DNA of 64,000 nt, taken from positions 7,750,001 to 7,814,000 of the forward strand of contig JBANDB010000002.1 of NCBI GenBank assembly GCA_037576215.1, given 5' to 3'. Of this stretch, positions 50,318-61,938 are shown in pieces. How positions within the stretch are numbered: position 1 is the first letter of the stretch; each line of letters opens with the position of its first letter. The notes beneath the pieces were generated by a model. It was given only the letters and a program-made list of their open reading frames with translations. It had not been told where the DNA came from and did no database searches. Both the position numbers and the translations under genes were made by a program. The DNA comes from Armillaria gallica (lineage: Eukaryota > Basidiomycota > Agaricomycetes > Agaricales > Physalacriaceae).

Positions 50318-50372
50318 CCATGTACACGGGTGTACATCCGTGTAAACGCGTGTACATGGTAATACACCGGTG
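50318..50372. repeat. Nested palindromes (TGTACA-type)
   Basis: The 11-bp arms CCATGTACACG (50318-50328) and CGTGTACATGG (50349-50359) are inverted. Inside them TGTACACGGGTGTACA (50321-50336) is itself palindromic, and CACCGGTG (50365-50372) follows. This is a possible protein-binding site or cruciform; no gene starts nearby. Confidence 0.6.
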
Positions 50373-50495
50373 CACACGCTTTCACCGACGTCTACACGGA
50401 AAACTGGGGGTTTTGTCCAGTATTTCCTGGTGTACGAAAGCGCGTCTTGACCTTCTAACACTTCATCGACGCCGTTTTTCATTCTTAATACACCC

Positions 50496-50770
50496 CAGTG
50501 TGTCCTTTAAGCCAGATGCTCTGTGTCTTTTCCTCATCTTCAGTAGAGTGAGGATAACTAATGCCAAATGAGTGTAACGTACGGGAGGCATTAAAAGAGA
50601 GGTGACTCACTATTTCATGAATCGCACTAACGAATGTATAGGTCATCGGTGAATGGGATAAACGGAGAAGCAGACGTCTCACCGTAAGTATCCCCAACAG
50701 AGGAATACCCATGTATATTTACTAGCGTGTCTTCTGGAAGCCCGAGGCCCAGTGCGAGGAGACTTGGTTA
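50496..50770 (-). pseudogene. Duplicated fragment of the 2-oxoglutarate oxygenase gene
   Basis: About 275 bp homologous to the part of the neighbouring oxygenase gene covering LLALGLGLPE through WLKGHT (gene positions about 52020-51760), including the introns between. The encoded end reads TEDEEKTQSIWLKGHTG. Similarity stops at the splice donor after HT. The iron-binding HxD is therefore incomplete and the rest of the copy is absent. Confidence 0.65.
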
Positions 50771-51169
50771 GCAGGTAAGCAAGACACTACTTTTTGATCT
50801 TCGGTCCGAATACACCGATATCCGCCGTTCTAACGGTTAACCTTTCCTACATCCGGTGAACGACTCAGCTTCGTATGAGTCTGGTTTACGAGAGTACCTT
50901 TCGCTTTCCCTTCGACCTAACAGATATTTTGCACCATTATTTATGGGAAATATACTATACGGAAATTCGAACACTCCATGTGAATAAATTGACTTGCAGT
51001 GCTTGAGACTATTCTGAAGACTTCTACACTTATCAAGGAATCTATAACTCGTCGCGGTGCAGGGTCTGACGGCTGAGGTGGTTTATTCTGGGAGCTTTGG
51101 CACTGCGCATTTGATGTGGGTCCTAATGGTAATTCACTTTGAAACTACTCAGCTATTGATACATCCTTC

Positions 51170-52724
51170 TTAGTTGTAATGCTTCGTCACAACCCCAGCG
51201 ATGACTTCCTCTTCGACCTTCTCTTCCCCCTCCGCCTTCCTCAGCTGAGTCTTTCCATAGGCCGCCGTTCTCCCTTTTCGCCACTCTTCCATAGTCGGCG
51301 CATTTACATCCATAAATCGACGACTTGGTGCTTTAGTGTTAACCAAAGGAAGGAGTTTCACGTTGTCATTGGGCATGGAGAAATAGAATACTCCTAGACG
51401 CGGGTACCCTTCCTGATCCTTGGGAGGTTGAACGACTCTGCGTGGCCATTTAACAATTTGTTGCAAGGTATGGTTATGGACGTACCGATGAATCGTAGAG
51501 CGATAAACTTCTCCAGATAGGAATTCGAGTGCATCTCCGGCATTAATGACCTGTTGTCGTCACCAACAATGACATGATATCTTAACGCTTAAAGCCGTAC
51601 ACGCACCAACGCGTTCTCGACATGTTTGACCCACTTCCAATCCCCCGAGGGCGTAAGGATCTGTAACGCCGACACGGGCTGACTATACAGGATGGTGATT
51701 GAACCAGTATCTGCACCGGGTATCAGTCAGATTTGGCCGTAATATGACGCTAGATGTACCAGTGTGCCCTTTAAGCCAGACGTTCTTCGTCTTTTTGTTG
51801 TCTTCGGCTGAGTGGGGGTAACTTAAGCCAGATCAGTGAGCTCAAAGGTGAAATATGGGATGTGGACTCAACTATTTCATAAACCGCACTAGTTAAAATG
51901 CTGAGCAACCCGAGGGAATCCAAGAAGTAGAACCCTTACAAGATGTCTCCCCGGCAGAGGGGGATCCGTGGATATCCACAAGGGCATTTTCTGGGAGTCC
52001 TAAACCGAGCGCGAGGAGTCTGCGTGATTAAGTGAGAAAGATGGGCCGTTGCGAAGGATGGGGACCCAACCGCAGAATAGGATGAAGAACATTAAAGTGA
52101 TTATGCCTCATAAACGCTTCGATCTCTTCAAGGTACGGACGTAGGCCTTCAGGGTGTTGTCGCACGGTAATATCTCGGTGGACTGGAAGATGTCAGATGA
52201 GCAGAAAGAGAATAGTCACGAAAATGACTTACTGTTGTAATGCTCAATTTGATCTTTCACACCATTGTCGATGTGCTACGAGAGTCTTACTTCACCAAAA
52301 TTCCAGATGTAAATGCGGCTTGACTTACCCAGTACTGCCGGAGTTTATACCCCTGGTACGACCCTGTCTGGATTATTTTCGCCTCGTACCGTTGCTTTTC
52401 TTCGTCACTGACGGCACCAAATGGGATATCCGCGATGTCGAAGATTCGCTGGTTCTACCGAACAGAGGTGATCAATGATAATAAAAAATACCCGGACCAT
52501 GTACCTCAGAGAGTGATAAACCATGCCCAACGAGGTAGAAGAATCCATAGGTTTGCATAGCTTCACGTACTTCTTCTGGACGCGGTCCCTTGTATAGGTC
52601 AATTATTGGGAGGTCGGCATAATCCACTACGACAGGTAAGTCATCTTCACTTGGGTATAATCGTGAGCTTACATGGCTCTTGTGTGACGGACGGAGGAAC
52701 ATAGTGCTCGACTTCAATGGCCAT
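51170..52724 (-). CDS. 2-oxoglutarate/Fe(II)-dependent oxygenase, isopenicillin-N-synthase-like (349 aa)
   Basis: The model is complement(join(51170..51437, 51486..51550, 51607..51710, 51760..51821, 51873..51888, 51940..52019, 52071..52182, 52233..52275, 52329..52454, 52505..52626, 52673..52724)), 1050 nt. All ten introns are 46-56 nt and every phase closes, which strongly supports it. The start MAIEVEHYVPPSV is followed by the DIOX_N-type YADLPIIDL and REAMQTYGFFYLVGHG. The jelly-roll core has GSYQGYKLRQYWHIDNGV. The iron ligands are H203 and D205 in WLKGHTD, with H260 in STIHRVV; R274 in YPRLGVFYF is the likely 2-oxoglutarate contact. Such enzymes hydroxylate or desaturate small molecules, so this is probably a cytosolic, secondary-metabolism-type enzyme. 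Exon 7 is only 16 nt, and its following intron ends in aag rather than cag or tag. Substrate unknown. Confidence 0.88.
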
Positions 52725-53454
52725 CGCTGTGGGGGAGATAAGAAAGCCTGAGATGAGAAAGACGACCATAAATACTCATGACTTTCGTGAGAGCAATGGA
52801 GCGCCGTTTCCGAAGAACTGCGAGTAAATTTGGTCCTCCTCATGATCCCTCCCCCAAAACATAAATATGAAGGACATTGCTAGTGTCCATATGCATATTC
52901 GGATCCAGCTTCAATGGTGTGGGGCCTACACGGAAGGAGCAAGGGCTCGAAAAATCAGTAGGTGGTTACCGCTGAATGATCACGCTAGTGATAATTATAA
53001 TCGTTCGGGCCGGATTAGAGTGCGTATGATGCGTCACGCTCAGTTATGACTCGTAAATACAACGGCAGCACCAACTACTAGCCAGTAACGAAAGATGGCA
53101 AGTGTACCGATAGACGGCATCTTCCAGGTAGTATCTGCTATGAGAAAACAGGCTGTAAGGGGAGATGACGTACAGGTTGCGGGATCCAGAAGAATTCTCA
53201 AGAAAAGATGAAACCGGCATCCAACTTTCCTTCAAGTTAGGGTCAGGTAGAGAGCGCCTTGTTCATTGTAGTGCAGCTGTTCAATTTTTGCCGAAATTAT
53301 ATATTCTATCCGCTTGTCCGGGAGATACCGGATAAAGGGGAAGAATCGGGGGCCGGCACGAAGCTGCCGCCAAGTGAAAGGGGCTTGGAACGAACGTCAC
53401 CTTCTGAAGCCTTCTCCTTTGCTCGCTCATCCTCCACGTAAAAGCGCTCTGATC
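52725..53454. other. Intergenic between divergent genes
   Basis: About 730 bp separating the minus-strand oxygenase start and the plus-strand ATG at 53455, so it likely contains both promoters. No clear element was recognised. Confidence 0.4.
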
Positions 53455-54923
53455 ATGGCAGACTCTGACGTTTTGGATTATGAAGCAGCTTGGTCGGAAC
53501 AGAAAGGCAAGTGAATGGCGGGTTACGCCCTGCATATTCTGGAACGAGTCAGAGAGACCGACGTATGGAAGACTGTCCTTGCACTATCTTCTGGCAACTC
53601 TTCAGCCCGATTCAAAGACGCCGTCGTGCCATTGTTGATTCAAACCATTCAAGAATCGCTGGTTACCTTTGGTTGCTGGGGCATGGCCCAGGCATTCTGG
53701 AAGAACTTGAGCGAGTGTCACCCAGACGTTCCGAAAATGAGTACGCTAACGTTTGAAATGAGGTCCTTCACCTTTCTCATCACAGCATTTCAGTCGCGCA
53801 TTTGTACACCGACTCTATCAGTCTGGAACAATTCACAAACGTTCTTTTTGCCATTTTCGAGGAGGACACATTTAAGTTGTCTGCCATTGCGCAGATGGCG
53901 ACCGAGGTCTATACACATCTATGTGTAGCTTGTGAGTGCAGCTTTCGGTGTTTGTGCCACTGGAACTAACGCCTGTCATCAAGTCATGAACCCAGGTGGC
54001 ATCCGATCCAAATCCGGAACCCCGGCAACAATTCCAGAGTCAGTGGAAAGCACTTTAGACGATCTTCTGGCCGAGTTCGCTGCAACAGAGCCATGGGGAA
54101 AGCGTCGCCAACAAGTGTTGAACAAGCTGGTAAACCAACGACGTGCTATCTTGGAACCAGTTGTCGTTGATTTGATTCTTGATGATAGGTTTTCCTTCGC
54201 GACGGTGGGCGCTGTCCTTTGACACTTGACTTTCAAAGGGTTCGGTATCCCATACGACAGCAAAGCAACACTATGCCACATTATCCCCGACTCTATTGCC
54301 TCGCCTGATAAGATACGTTCCTACTTTTATTATTCAGATTGTCGTTGACTTTCATATTCTTCTAGCTAGACCCACTCAAAATGATATTACTGTTTGTAGG
54401 GAAAGATGTTTCCGAGAGCGTGCGAGCGGAGCTCAACTCGCTAGGGAATGTCGTCAACTTTGATACTGGTATCTCTGTGATTTTTGACGATCTTATGTTT
54501 GGCATTGAAGCTAAGGAGGAGAAGAATGAAGTACGTAAATGTAAAGTTCCATAATTTCTATCTGGATACTAACACTGCCTACAGGTCCAGTACTACTTTG
54601 GTCGGGCGCCCGGACACTCATCTCCCGAAACCACCGCATTTCGGATCCAGCCCAACGCCCGTATTACTTTCGGTGCTGGTCCGTTTGGGGAAAAGTTGGG
54701 CAGAGGACCTAATCCAAAGTTATGCAACCTCCACTGGGCTATTGTGAGAGTTGCGAATATGAGCGGCGCTGCTGAGATCTTCGTGGAAGAAAGGGATGAA
54801 CAATTTGAGAATGCATCTGCCCTGCTTTCTACGCATTACCTTGACGCGCAATTGGACAAATTTGTGATGGAAGGATGGAAGGATGGAAGCTTTACGGAAC
54901 GTGGAATGGCTTCCTATGTGTAA
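53455..54923 (+). pseudogene. Unrecognised multi-exon protein, one in-frame TGA
   Basis: The start is ATG 53455 (MADSDVLDYEAAWSEQKGK). A TGA at 53512-53514 interrupts before MAGYALHILERVRETDVWKT, in the same frame. The protein continues LLIQTIQESLVTFGCWGMAQ; SISLEQFTNVLFAIFEEDTF; LDDLLAEFAATEPWGKRRQQ; LVNQRRAILEPVVVDLILDD; RFSFATVGAVL; VSESVRAELNSLGNVVNFDT; and, after a gtacgt...tacag intron near 54530-54584, YYFGRAPG to the terminal block ending RGMASYV at 54923. Helical, cytosolic-looking, no membrane segment. I do not recognise the family. The TGA could come from TGG or CGA; a GC-AG intron there was tested and does not keep phase. Confidence 0.5.
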
Positions 54924-55154
54924 ATTGCACTGGTTCCTATTTCCTTACCCTATGAGGGTTTCATGTACGATAAGCACAGGCAGAAAGTTTAAATCGGCCC
55001 GGGCTGCCAAGAACTCCTCTCTCCCCTCTGGACCTTTGACTTGACGCTCACAGTCGTGATTTTTTCTGAACGTCGTTGTTCTTGGCTTCATTCTCAATTC
55101 GTTCTAGGAATCGGATTCAAATCGGAATACCGAATGTCCTAACCTCCGAAACAT

Positions 55155-55778
55155 ATGTCACCGGGGTGTGATATCATGGCTACGCGAATCACCACCACAA
55201 TGTCAAACTTACCCTCACTCGCCTGCGTCCTATCTGCTCTACAAACATCCCAGAGGTCTTCCTCGAGTACTCTATATGCTCTGTTTCAGCATGTCGTAGA
55301 CGCCGCACCATCGACAACATATCCCATTCTCACCCCTATTCGTTGCCTCGTTACTACATTCGACGATGGTATACAGAACGCCCTATGTGAATTCCTCATA
55401 CTATTAAGACTTGGTATGGATCCCATAGAGCAGGGACCACTGGAACCCAATGAACGTATTCAAAAATCTTCCTATATCCAGCTTCGGAAACATTACAAAT
55501 ACGCAAGGGACGAACTAATCCCAGCCATCGAAACGAACCTCACGAAAATCGAGCCGCTACTCATTGCCGAGTTACATGGATCCCCCGCACTCGAACTCTT
55601 CCTCCGCTTCATAAAGAAACTCCCTGGGTGCTGGTCCGCTCGTATCGACCTTCTCGATGACATCCCAACCATCTTTTCCTCGCTCCGCAGTTCGTTGCGG
55701 GCAATCTTGGTGTGCCTTGAATACCTCAAGCGCCATGCGTACAATGTCCTCACTTTTTCGTTGACGCGGATTGGGTAA
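55155..55778 (+). CDS. Hypothetical helical protein, single exon (207 aa)
   Basis: An open frame with coding-like composition, rich in Leu, Ser, Ile and Thr, including IQLRKHYKYARDELIPAIE, LLIAELHGSPALELFLRF and LRAILVCLEYLKRHAYN. An internal ATG at 55176 (MATRITTTM) is an alternative start. No signal peptide, transmembrane helix or known domain is evident. The frame is free of introns, unlike its neighbours. Function unknown. Confidence 0.4.
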   Translation: MSPGCDIMATRITTTMSNLPSLACVLSALQTSQRSSSSTLYALFQHVVDAAPSTTYPILTPIRCLVTTFDDGIQNALCEFLILLRLGMDPIEQGPLEPNERIQKSSYIQLRKHYKYARDELIPAIETNLTKIEPLLIAELHGSPALELFLRFIKKLPGCWSARIDLLDDIPTIFSSLRSSLRAILVCLEYLKRHAYNVLTFSLTRIG

Positions 55779-57282
55779 ACCGTCATCGAGGCTGCACGGA
55801 CTTGCTTTGGTGCTTGCAGGGTACCCGTGAGTCATTGATACAGCTGAACTGGGGTCTACGTACACATACCAAGATGCCAGGGTACCTTCCTTGGTATGTT
55901 GCCTCTCCCTATCCTACTTGGAAGCTTTCTGAACATTATCTGCCCTGTAGGCCTGGCTTTTGAGAGCCTGGCAGGGGAATCGGAATACCTATAAAGCTAT
56001 ATTCTTCTTTGTGATTCGGGTATGGTTTAGTGTCGCGACACAAGTTGGTGAGCGCAGGGAGGAACGACTTGCCTTTCCCCGGTTTAGTTGCCGTATCTTA
56101 GAGGTGCGGGGGTGGGTCCCAAAGGCATTCAACGCTCGGAGGTTTGAAATTCACCTCCTGAATTTCTTGTTTTGTTAACGAGCTTACTGCGGTGTGGCAA
56201 GTTTGACGCCAGCGATGCGATTGTTCTGTGTTGCTACCAATCATCATCTTGATAAAACAATCATCTAAGGCTTGCCCATAATACGGGCGATCAATCACGC
56301 CAATTACACTCACCCGCTTTACTCAGGCGAATCGGTCAAACAGATATTTGTATAACAGCAATTTTTTTAATTTAAAAAAAAGAGTGGGTCATTACCCCGA
56401 CGGACACATCTCGGATACTTCCCCTAAGAATCATCATCCATTACTGCAGCTGGATTCCTCAAGAAGGGACGAATTAGAGGCCGGCAAGGTCAGGGCCGCA
56501 ACGGCGCAGCTCACCGAGGTCACTGCGCTACCCTTTCTCAGGATGGCCATCAAGGTAACGGCCCACAATTATTGGACGCATATCTCCGACCTGGTGTTCA
56601 CAGTTTTGATTTTTGCACCGCTGGCTGGGGTGATCTGAGACATTCTCAAATAGGAAAAATGTCGCGTTCCGTCTATTAGCGACGTTGCACCTCGTAAGAT
56701 TCGTGTCGCCGCCTGCGTTGTCGTGGGCCAAATCTGTGTGGCAGACAGGATATAGGTCCATGTGGGTCCAATCTTCTTCCGTGGAACCAAATACCGAGGA
56801 GTAAAGATCGTCGACGTTTCCCGTGTGCCAGATCTCTCTAGATGCTCAAGCCTACTTGAGAGATCATTTGGAAGGGCGGATGGGGGAACACGTTGATAAT
56901 TCAGCACACATTGAACCTCGCTGCTAATTTGCGGAACGGAACTCGGAAACATCATGAGAGAATATTGAAAGAGGAAGAACATATATTTCTACTTGAACTA
57001 GTATCCTAAACGTCCTTCTAACCTAGAAGCAAATGTGAATACGATGCATACAGCGTGAAGTAAAACAGGCGTACCCAAAAGAACCCCGTAATCAATCTCT
57101 CGCGTATGAGAGCCTCAACTGTGACGTCTTCTAGCGCGACCGCAAAGCCAGGGTACTCTCGGCTACTATCATGAACCAACTTGGTTAAGCCGCGGATTCC
57201 CTGAACTCGGATGCGAGGACCAGAAGCTTTCGTGGCAGGGAAGTGCTGCTCGATGCAACAACCTTGGAGTCCTGTCATACTG
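55779..57282. other. No firm gene
   Basis: About 1.5 kb with short frames only. The minus-strand stretch near 57220-57060 (RVQGIRGLTKLVHDSSREYP) could belong to the fragment upstream at 57283-57645. A 9-nt poly-A (56380) and poly-T words are present. Confidence 0.3.
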
Positions 57283-57645
57283 TCAATTTTTTGCCTCCAG
57301 AAAATATGGCAGCTTGCGCGTACCTACACGTTGCGTATACTGAACACTTCTCCCAGGAAAAACCTTTACTACGCATCGCGACGCGTAAAAAAGGCCGGTC
57401 CTGTTGGAGGTTAGCTGGAAAAGCTGGACTTGAACAAACAAAGTTCTCACACAAGGGGGGTACAACATCAATACATCTCGGGATTTTTCGACGAAGCTGG
57501 CATCGTGAATTCCAATCCCATGTTCGTAAGCTCTCCAAGCTCTCGCGTTCGGTGTCGCTTCTTCGTCAGTATCTTCAGGGAATCGATCCTCATGATTGTA
57601 TGGATTATTATCTGGGAGACGCCTGATGAGATGTATAGCATGCAC
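57283..57645 (-). pseudogene. Fragment resembling a fungal DUF6535-type membrane protein N-terminus
   Basis: The stretch EEATPNARAWRAYEHGIGIH followed by DASFVEKSRDVLMLY has the pattern (Ala-Arg-x-Trp, Tyr, Asp, Val-Glu, Arg-Asp) that precedes the first membrane helix in agaric DUF6535 proteins. The helix region itself, VRTLFVQVQLFQLTSNR, is poorly kept. No intron chain to further exons could be built. The assignment is from recall and weak. Confidence 0.3.
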
Positions 57646-59879
57646 CGACAGAACTCTCGGACCTTGCCGTGATTCTAGGGCGCATCGCGGTAGGGCACTC
57701 GCGAGAACGCCATCCTGCTCCTACGCCACTCGACGGGACCTGCCCTTCATACCCTCCGCGCCTTAGTTCTGGATCTGATGTCTTGACAATCCCTGCGCCA
57801 GAGTTTGCGCTTGGTCGAAAGACAGAAAGGGTCGCCTTGCAATGATACGCCGCCTGACACTGGAATCGGTGCTTAGCTGAGGGTGTAGAGAGACGAAAAC
57901 CAGAGAGTAAGTACTGGCCAGCGAGATGGGAGATCCAGAGACGCACGAAAATTTCCTCCTCACCACCATCTTGGCCTTGGCGTTGTTCCATGGACGTTCT
58001 CTCCAGGACCACTCCACTATCATTCACAGGTCCAGCGCAGACAAGGTCGTCCGGCAGTTTTGAAGGTCGGAAAACGCGTCGAGGGCTACCCTGCTGGCCA
58101 AATCTTAATGATACTGTGGTTATCGCTCTTGCTAATGATTGAGCGAAGAAAAATACCTGGGCAGATCATCGGATAGCTCTGCTCTAACGTGAATATCCTA
58201 TAGTCGACCAACGAAAAAGGCGAGGCAAGAGCAGACTAGCTGTAAGTGGTGGTGGCGGCGACAGCGTTCGGAACAAACTCCGCTTCAATATCAGCCGTGA
58301 GGTGCTCCGAGGCGTCTGCAAGTCATCAATGACGACACCAAGGTCGGAACTCTCAGCTTCAGCGTCCTATCTACGCGGCACCTGGCAGTTGACACGACGT
58401 GGCCGAAGACCTAACACAGTGTCCTCATTGGGTGTATACTATTCTCCGCCCGTTCCTTGTGTCATGGCCTTTTCCAATCTGCTACCATCAATCTCGGGGC
58501 TCTGGCTTTAGTCTCGAAGCTGCGAAGGATTTTGCTAGGATGAACCCTGCGTGACTAGTACTGACTGCACAAGATGAAGCGAAGGGAAAGCAGGCTCTGG
58601 TCCGTACGTTGGTTACTAGATCTACGAGCCCGACTAATCCTTGTCGTTTCACAGACACAGAATGACACTAGCTACTCCAAGGCGAAGTTATGGATCATCG
58701 ATCTCACCAAACTTATGGCATCCGGACCTTCTTGAAGGTTCGGTCTGGTGAGTACCGTGCAATATTCCATACCGCCCCGCGCAAACTTCATTGCTCCCAA
58801 CTAGAGTGGACTGCGATGCACGCTTCTTCACGAAAGCAGGCGTGGCACAGGACGACCACCGGCAGCTCATAAAGGATAACACGACTTGGATCAGCGGGCA
58901 TTCCAATGTCGCTGATAATTCATCGAACCTTAGCGCGTACAATGTCCTTGCACCCGAATTTGCAAGTACGCCTCTATTTCTGACACGCGATTGCCATGTT
59001 GCTGATAATTATGGTCATTTTCAGGACATCGTCGTTGCAGGTGGTCAAATGACCTGGCACTACGTGGCTCAACTGAAGATGATAACCGGCTCCTTTCAAA
59101 GAGCGAAAAGAAAACTAATCTCAAAACTATAAAGCCAACCTAGGACCCGGCGACGACTGCGATGGTATTGATGGTCTGACCTCGAATTTCCCCGCCTATG
59201 CAACGGCGAATGCTCGTGTTCTTGAGCGGGGAGGTATCATTGAGTTAGTTTGCCTGGGGACTCGTGAGTGATGTCATGTGTCGTGGGGTGGGTTCTCTAT
59301 AAAGTACTTTTTGCAGGAAGACCACGGCGAAGCGAAAGTGAGCCATTCAATATCCCTTCGATGTTCTCTAATCGCAGACCCGCATCTAGAGAGAGGACGG
59401 TATCACGTATCGGTGCATGAGAGGTATACCTAATTGCACCACTGCCAATTGGGTGCCCTGGCCCCTGGCCCCTGATGCTGAAGGAAGTAACGTGGGAGTT
59501 GACAATGTGAGTATCGCTGCGAGCTCATTCCCGTTGCTAATCGTTCCGACGTAGACATTCCAATATATGGGAAACGGGGACTGTGCTTAGCGGGGGCATT
59601 CAATTCGACTCGCTCTTGGAGTGTCATTCCCTCTCGTCGGAATATGCTGAAATTTTTGAAAGTAGAGGCACAAACTCATCTAATCCAGGTAGTTCGTCAT
59701 TCTAGCCGAGCTCCCTTTTATGACAGGTCTCAATCGGACGTCGGCCCGGAGCTGGAGATACGATCACATGACGAACGCGTCGCGACGCTCCCACCAGAAA
59801 CGCGCCCAGTTGTGCGTCATCGATGACTGGCACCCGAGGTAATACGACGATTCCTGATCCTTTTTCCGTCCATGCTCTA
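57646..59879. other. No supported gene
   Basis: About 2.2 kb. A plus-strand frame at 58791-59132 (DDHRQLIKDNTTWISGHSNV; VADNYGHFQDIVVAGG) is open but has no recognised domain and its surroundings do not extend it. Confidence 0.3.
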
Positions 59880-61261
59880 CTACGTTCGGTCCACCTCTTT
59901 AAAGAAACGGATGAAGTCCTTGTTGACATTATTTTTCCATTGTGAGTATCTGTAGCGGAAAGCGAGTCGAGTGAGCTTTGGTGTGCACCTAAGGAGCTCG
60001 ACGACTTCTTTTCCAGGTGTGATTCCGCGAAGATTGAGTTCTGTAATGGAGCAGTCCGACCGAAGAATGAGATGGCGGACATCGAGGGTTGCTTCAGGAG
60101 CAGTATGGGCTCCGAGATCCAGGGTCAATGTCTCAAGAGATGGGAGAGTGAGGAAGGGAATTATTGAGTGGCTTTTGGCTATCAAGTGACGGATAGCGCT
60201 ATGGGTGACATAGGGTACTTCGCTGGTGTCGTCCGCGGCGTCGAGAGGACCGAATGAGGGTATTGTCAAATTCTCCAGTGCCGTGCATTTTCGAATTACT
60301 TCTAGAAGGGATAGCAAAATCGACATACTGTCGACCCGGGTTTGTTCCAGCTCCTCGTGGTAAGAGATTAGTTGAGACCAAGGGAATACAAATTCCTGTC
60401 TAATTGCCGCCGGTCTGCTGACGATCTTGATGCGGGTTAGACGAGGAGCAAACTCGAAGGCATCAATGGTGATTCCTCTGTACACAGGCTCCATATGTAT
60501 CTCCAATGATTCCAATGATCCCAAGGAGCCCCGGATTTGACGTGTGTATTCGAGCATGTCTTCCGGGAGAACCAAAGAGACGTGTTTCCAACGAAGGGAA
60601 TGTGCCATCAGTGACTCGAGGTGTATCCATGACTCTCCATCTATAAGGAATCTGCAGTCATAATCTACGCAGAGTCCGCGTTTTCCCGAACGTATAAGTG
60701 CCGTGTTCAGAAAGAGAGCTTTGTCCCAATTTTCATAGTCGTCCACGTCACGTTGGATATAGAAACACGACCACAGCTCCGAGCAGTTCAGGGAGACTTC
60801 ACGCCATAGACGGCTGACATGGCTGATGACCCAGGGCCCGGATGTCACATCGGTAACGTCGAAGCCTCCTTCAGGAAGGTCCTTGGTCATCCAGAGAAAT
60901 ATCTCCATCAAAATCTCCGGGGCGAGACGGCGAACAGGGGATAGAACTGTCTTGTATTTATGGATGATTTCATAGATGCGCTTCCTTTTCCTCTAAATGC
61001 AGCCATTCAGGCAGTTGCTCATTGCTGGGTATAGGTGGTACATACCTTCAGCGACAATACAATAAGCTGTGCTTGTTCGATTTCTTGGTCCAGTACTTCC
61101 AGGGCATCGTACACGTCCGAAAGTTCAATCTCTCGCAGATTGGCTTCTTGTTCGGATGGAGGCAAGTTGGTGCGAAGGAGGTCCCCAAGCTCGGCGGAGC
61201 GGCGAGTCAAAAAGGTCAGAGCCGTATCAACCTCTGGGTCTGGCTCTGGGGAGGAAGACAT
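59880..61261 (-). CDS. F-box-like protein with N-terminal coiled coil (442 aa)
   Basis: The model is complement(join(59880..60992, 61046..61261)), a 53-nt intron with phase 0, 1329 nt. The start MSSSPEPDPEVDTALTFL is followed by a predicted coiled coil (LREIELSDVYDALEVLDQEI). The intron precedes RKRKRIYEIIHKYKTVLSPV, then the F-box-like VRRLAPEILMEIFLWMT, then VISHVSRLWREVSLNCSELW, the order typical of the very large agaric F-box family. LRR-like strands follow (LESLEIHME, LTRIKIVS, LENLTIPSF, LETLTLDLG, ITELNLRG, LTRLAFRY). It would act as a substrate adaptor in SCF ubiquitin ligases; target unknown. No damage seen. Unrelated in detail to the trio at 10.9-16.2 kb. Confidence 0.8.
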
Positions 61262-61938
61262 TTTTTTCTCGATGATCTGTAACAGTATGAGCGTGGTCTG
61301 AACTCCGGCCATGCAGAAAAGTGGACGTACATATGGATCAACTGCGCGGGTGGTGGTGATGGTCCTGAGAAGATCTGATGTTATCTGATTCAAATTCAAA
61401 TACCAATTTGATGAATTTGAAAACAAGTGGGTACCTAAATGGCAATCACCGCTTGAAAATTTGAGCTCGTACCACCACTCGCATCATACGTGGTGCCCTA
61501 GGATATCTGCGGCAACTAGAACACTATCCCCACATGCTTCTGCACGCTCGCTGCCTTCGATGTTAGATTGTCTTTCTACCATTTCTTGGTCACATGAGAT
61601 CGATATACTGGCTCGAAAGTTGTGAACAAGAGGTGTGTTCACTTATCTTGTTTATCCAAGTATGAGATATCGGGCAGTTGACGACGACAACTGATTCTGA
61701 ATCTACTGTGGCTAGGGGCGACCCCGTGCCATAGCTCCCGTCTTCGGGTTGTGCGACGGTCACACATTCTTCATGACGGACGATTTGCGAGCACAAAGTC
61801 CTCAAGAGATCCTTGGGCAGGGAATCTGTTAGAGTCCTTCGCCTAGCTAATATTCCGTAAGCACGATCGGAAAACAGGTTGAAATCGGATTCACGTTGGT
61901 ATTTATTCCTCATTCCAATACGTCGTCTATTCCTGCTC
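61262..61938. other. Divergent promoter region
   Basis: About 680 bp between the minus-strand F-box gene and the plus-strand gene at 61939. Open frames here overlap the gene starts in antisense and are not supported. Confidence 0.4.

Noticed and set aside
53508..53556. GC-AG intron that would remove the TGA at 53512
   Set aside because: The donor gcaagt looks good, but the only nearby acceptor changes the reading frame and would delete a conserved-looking segment.
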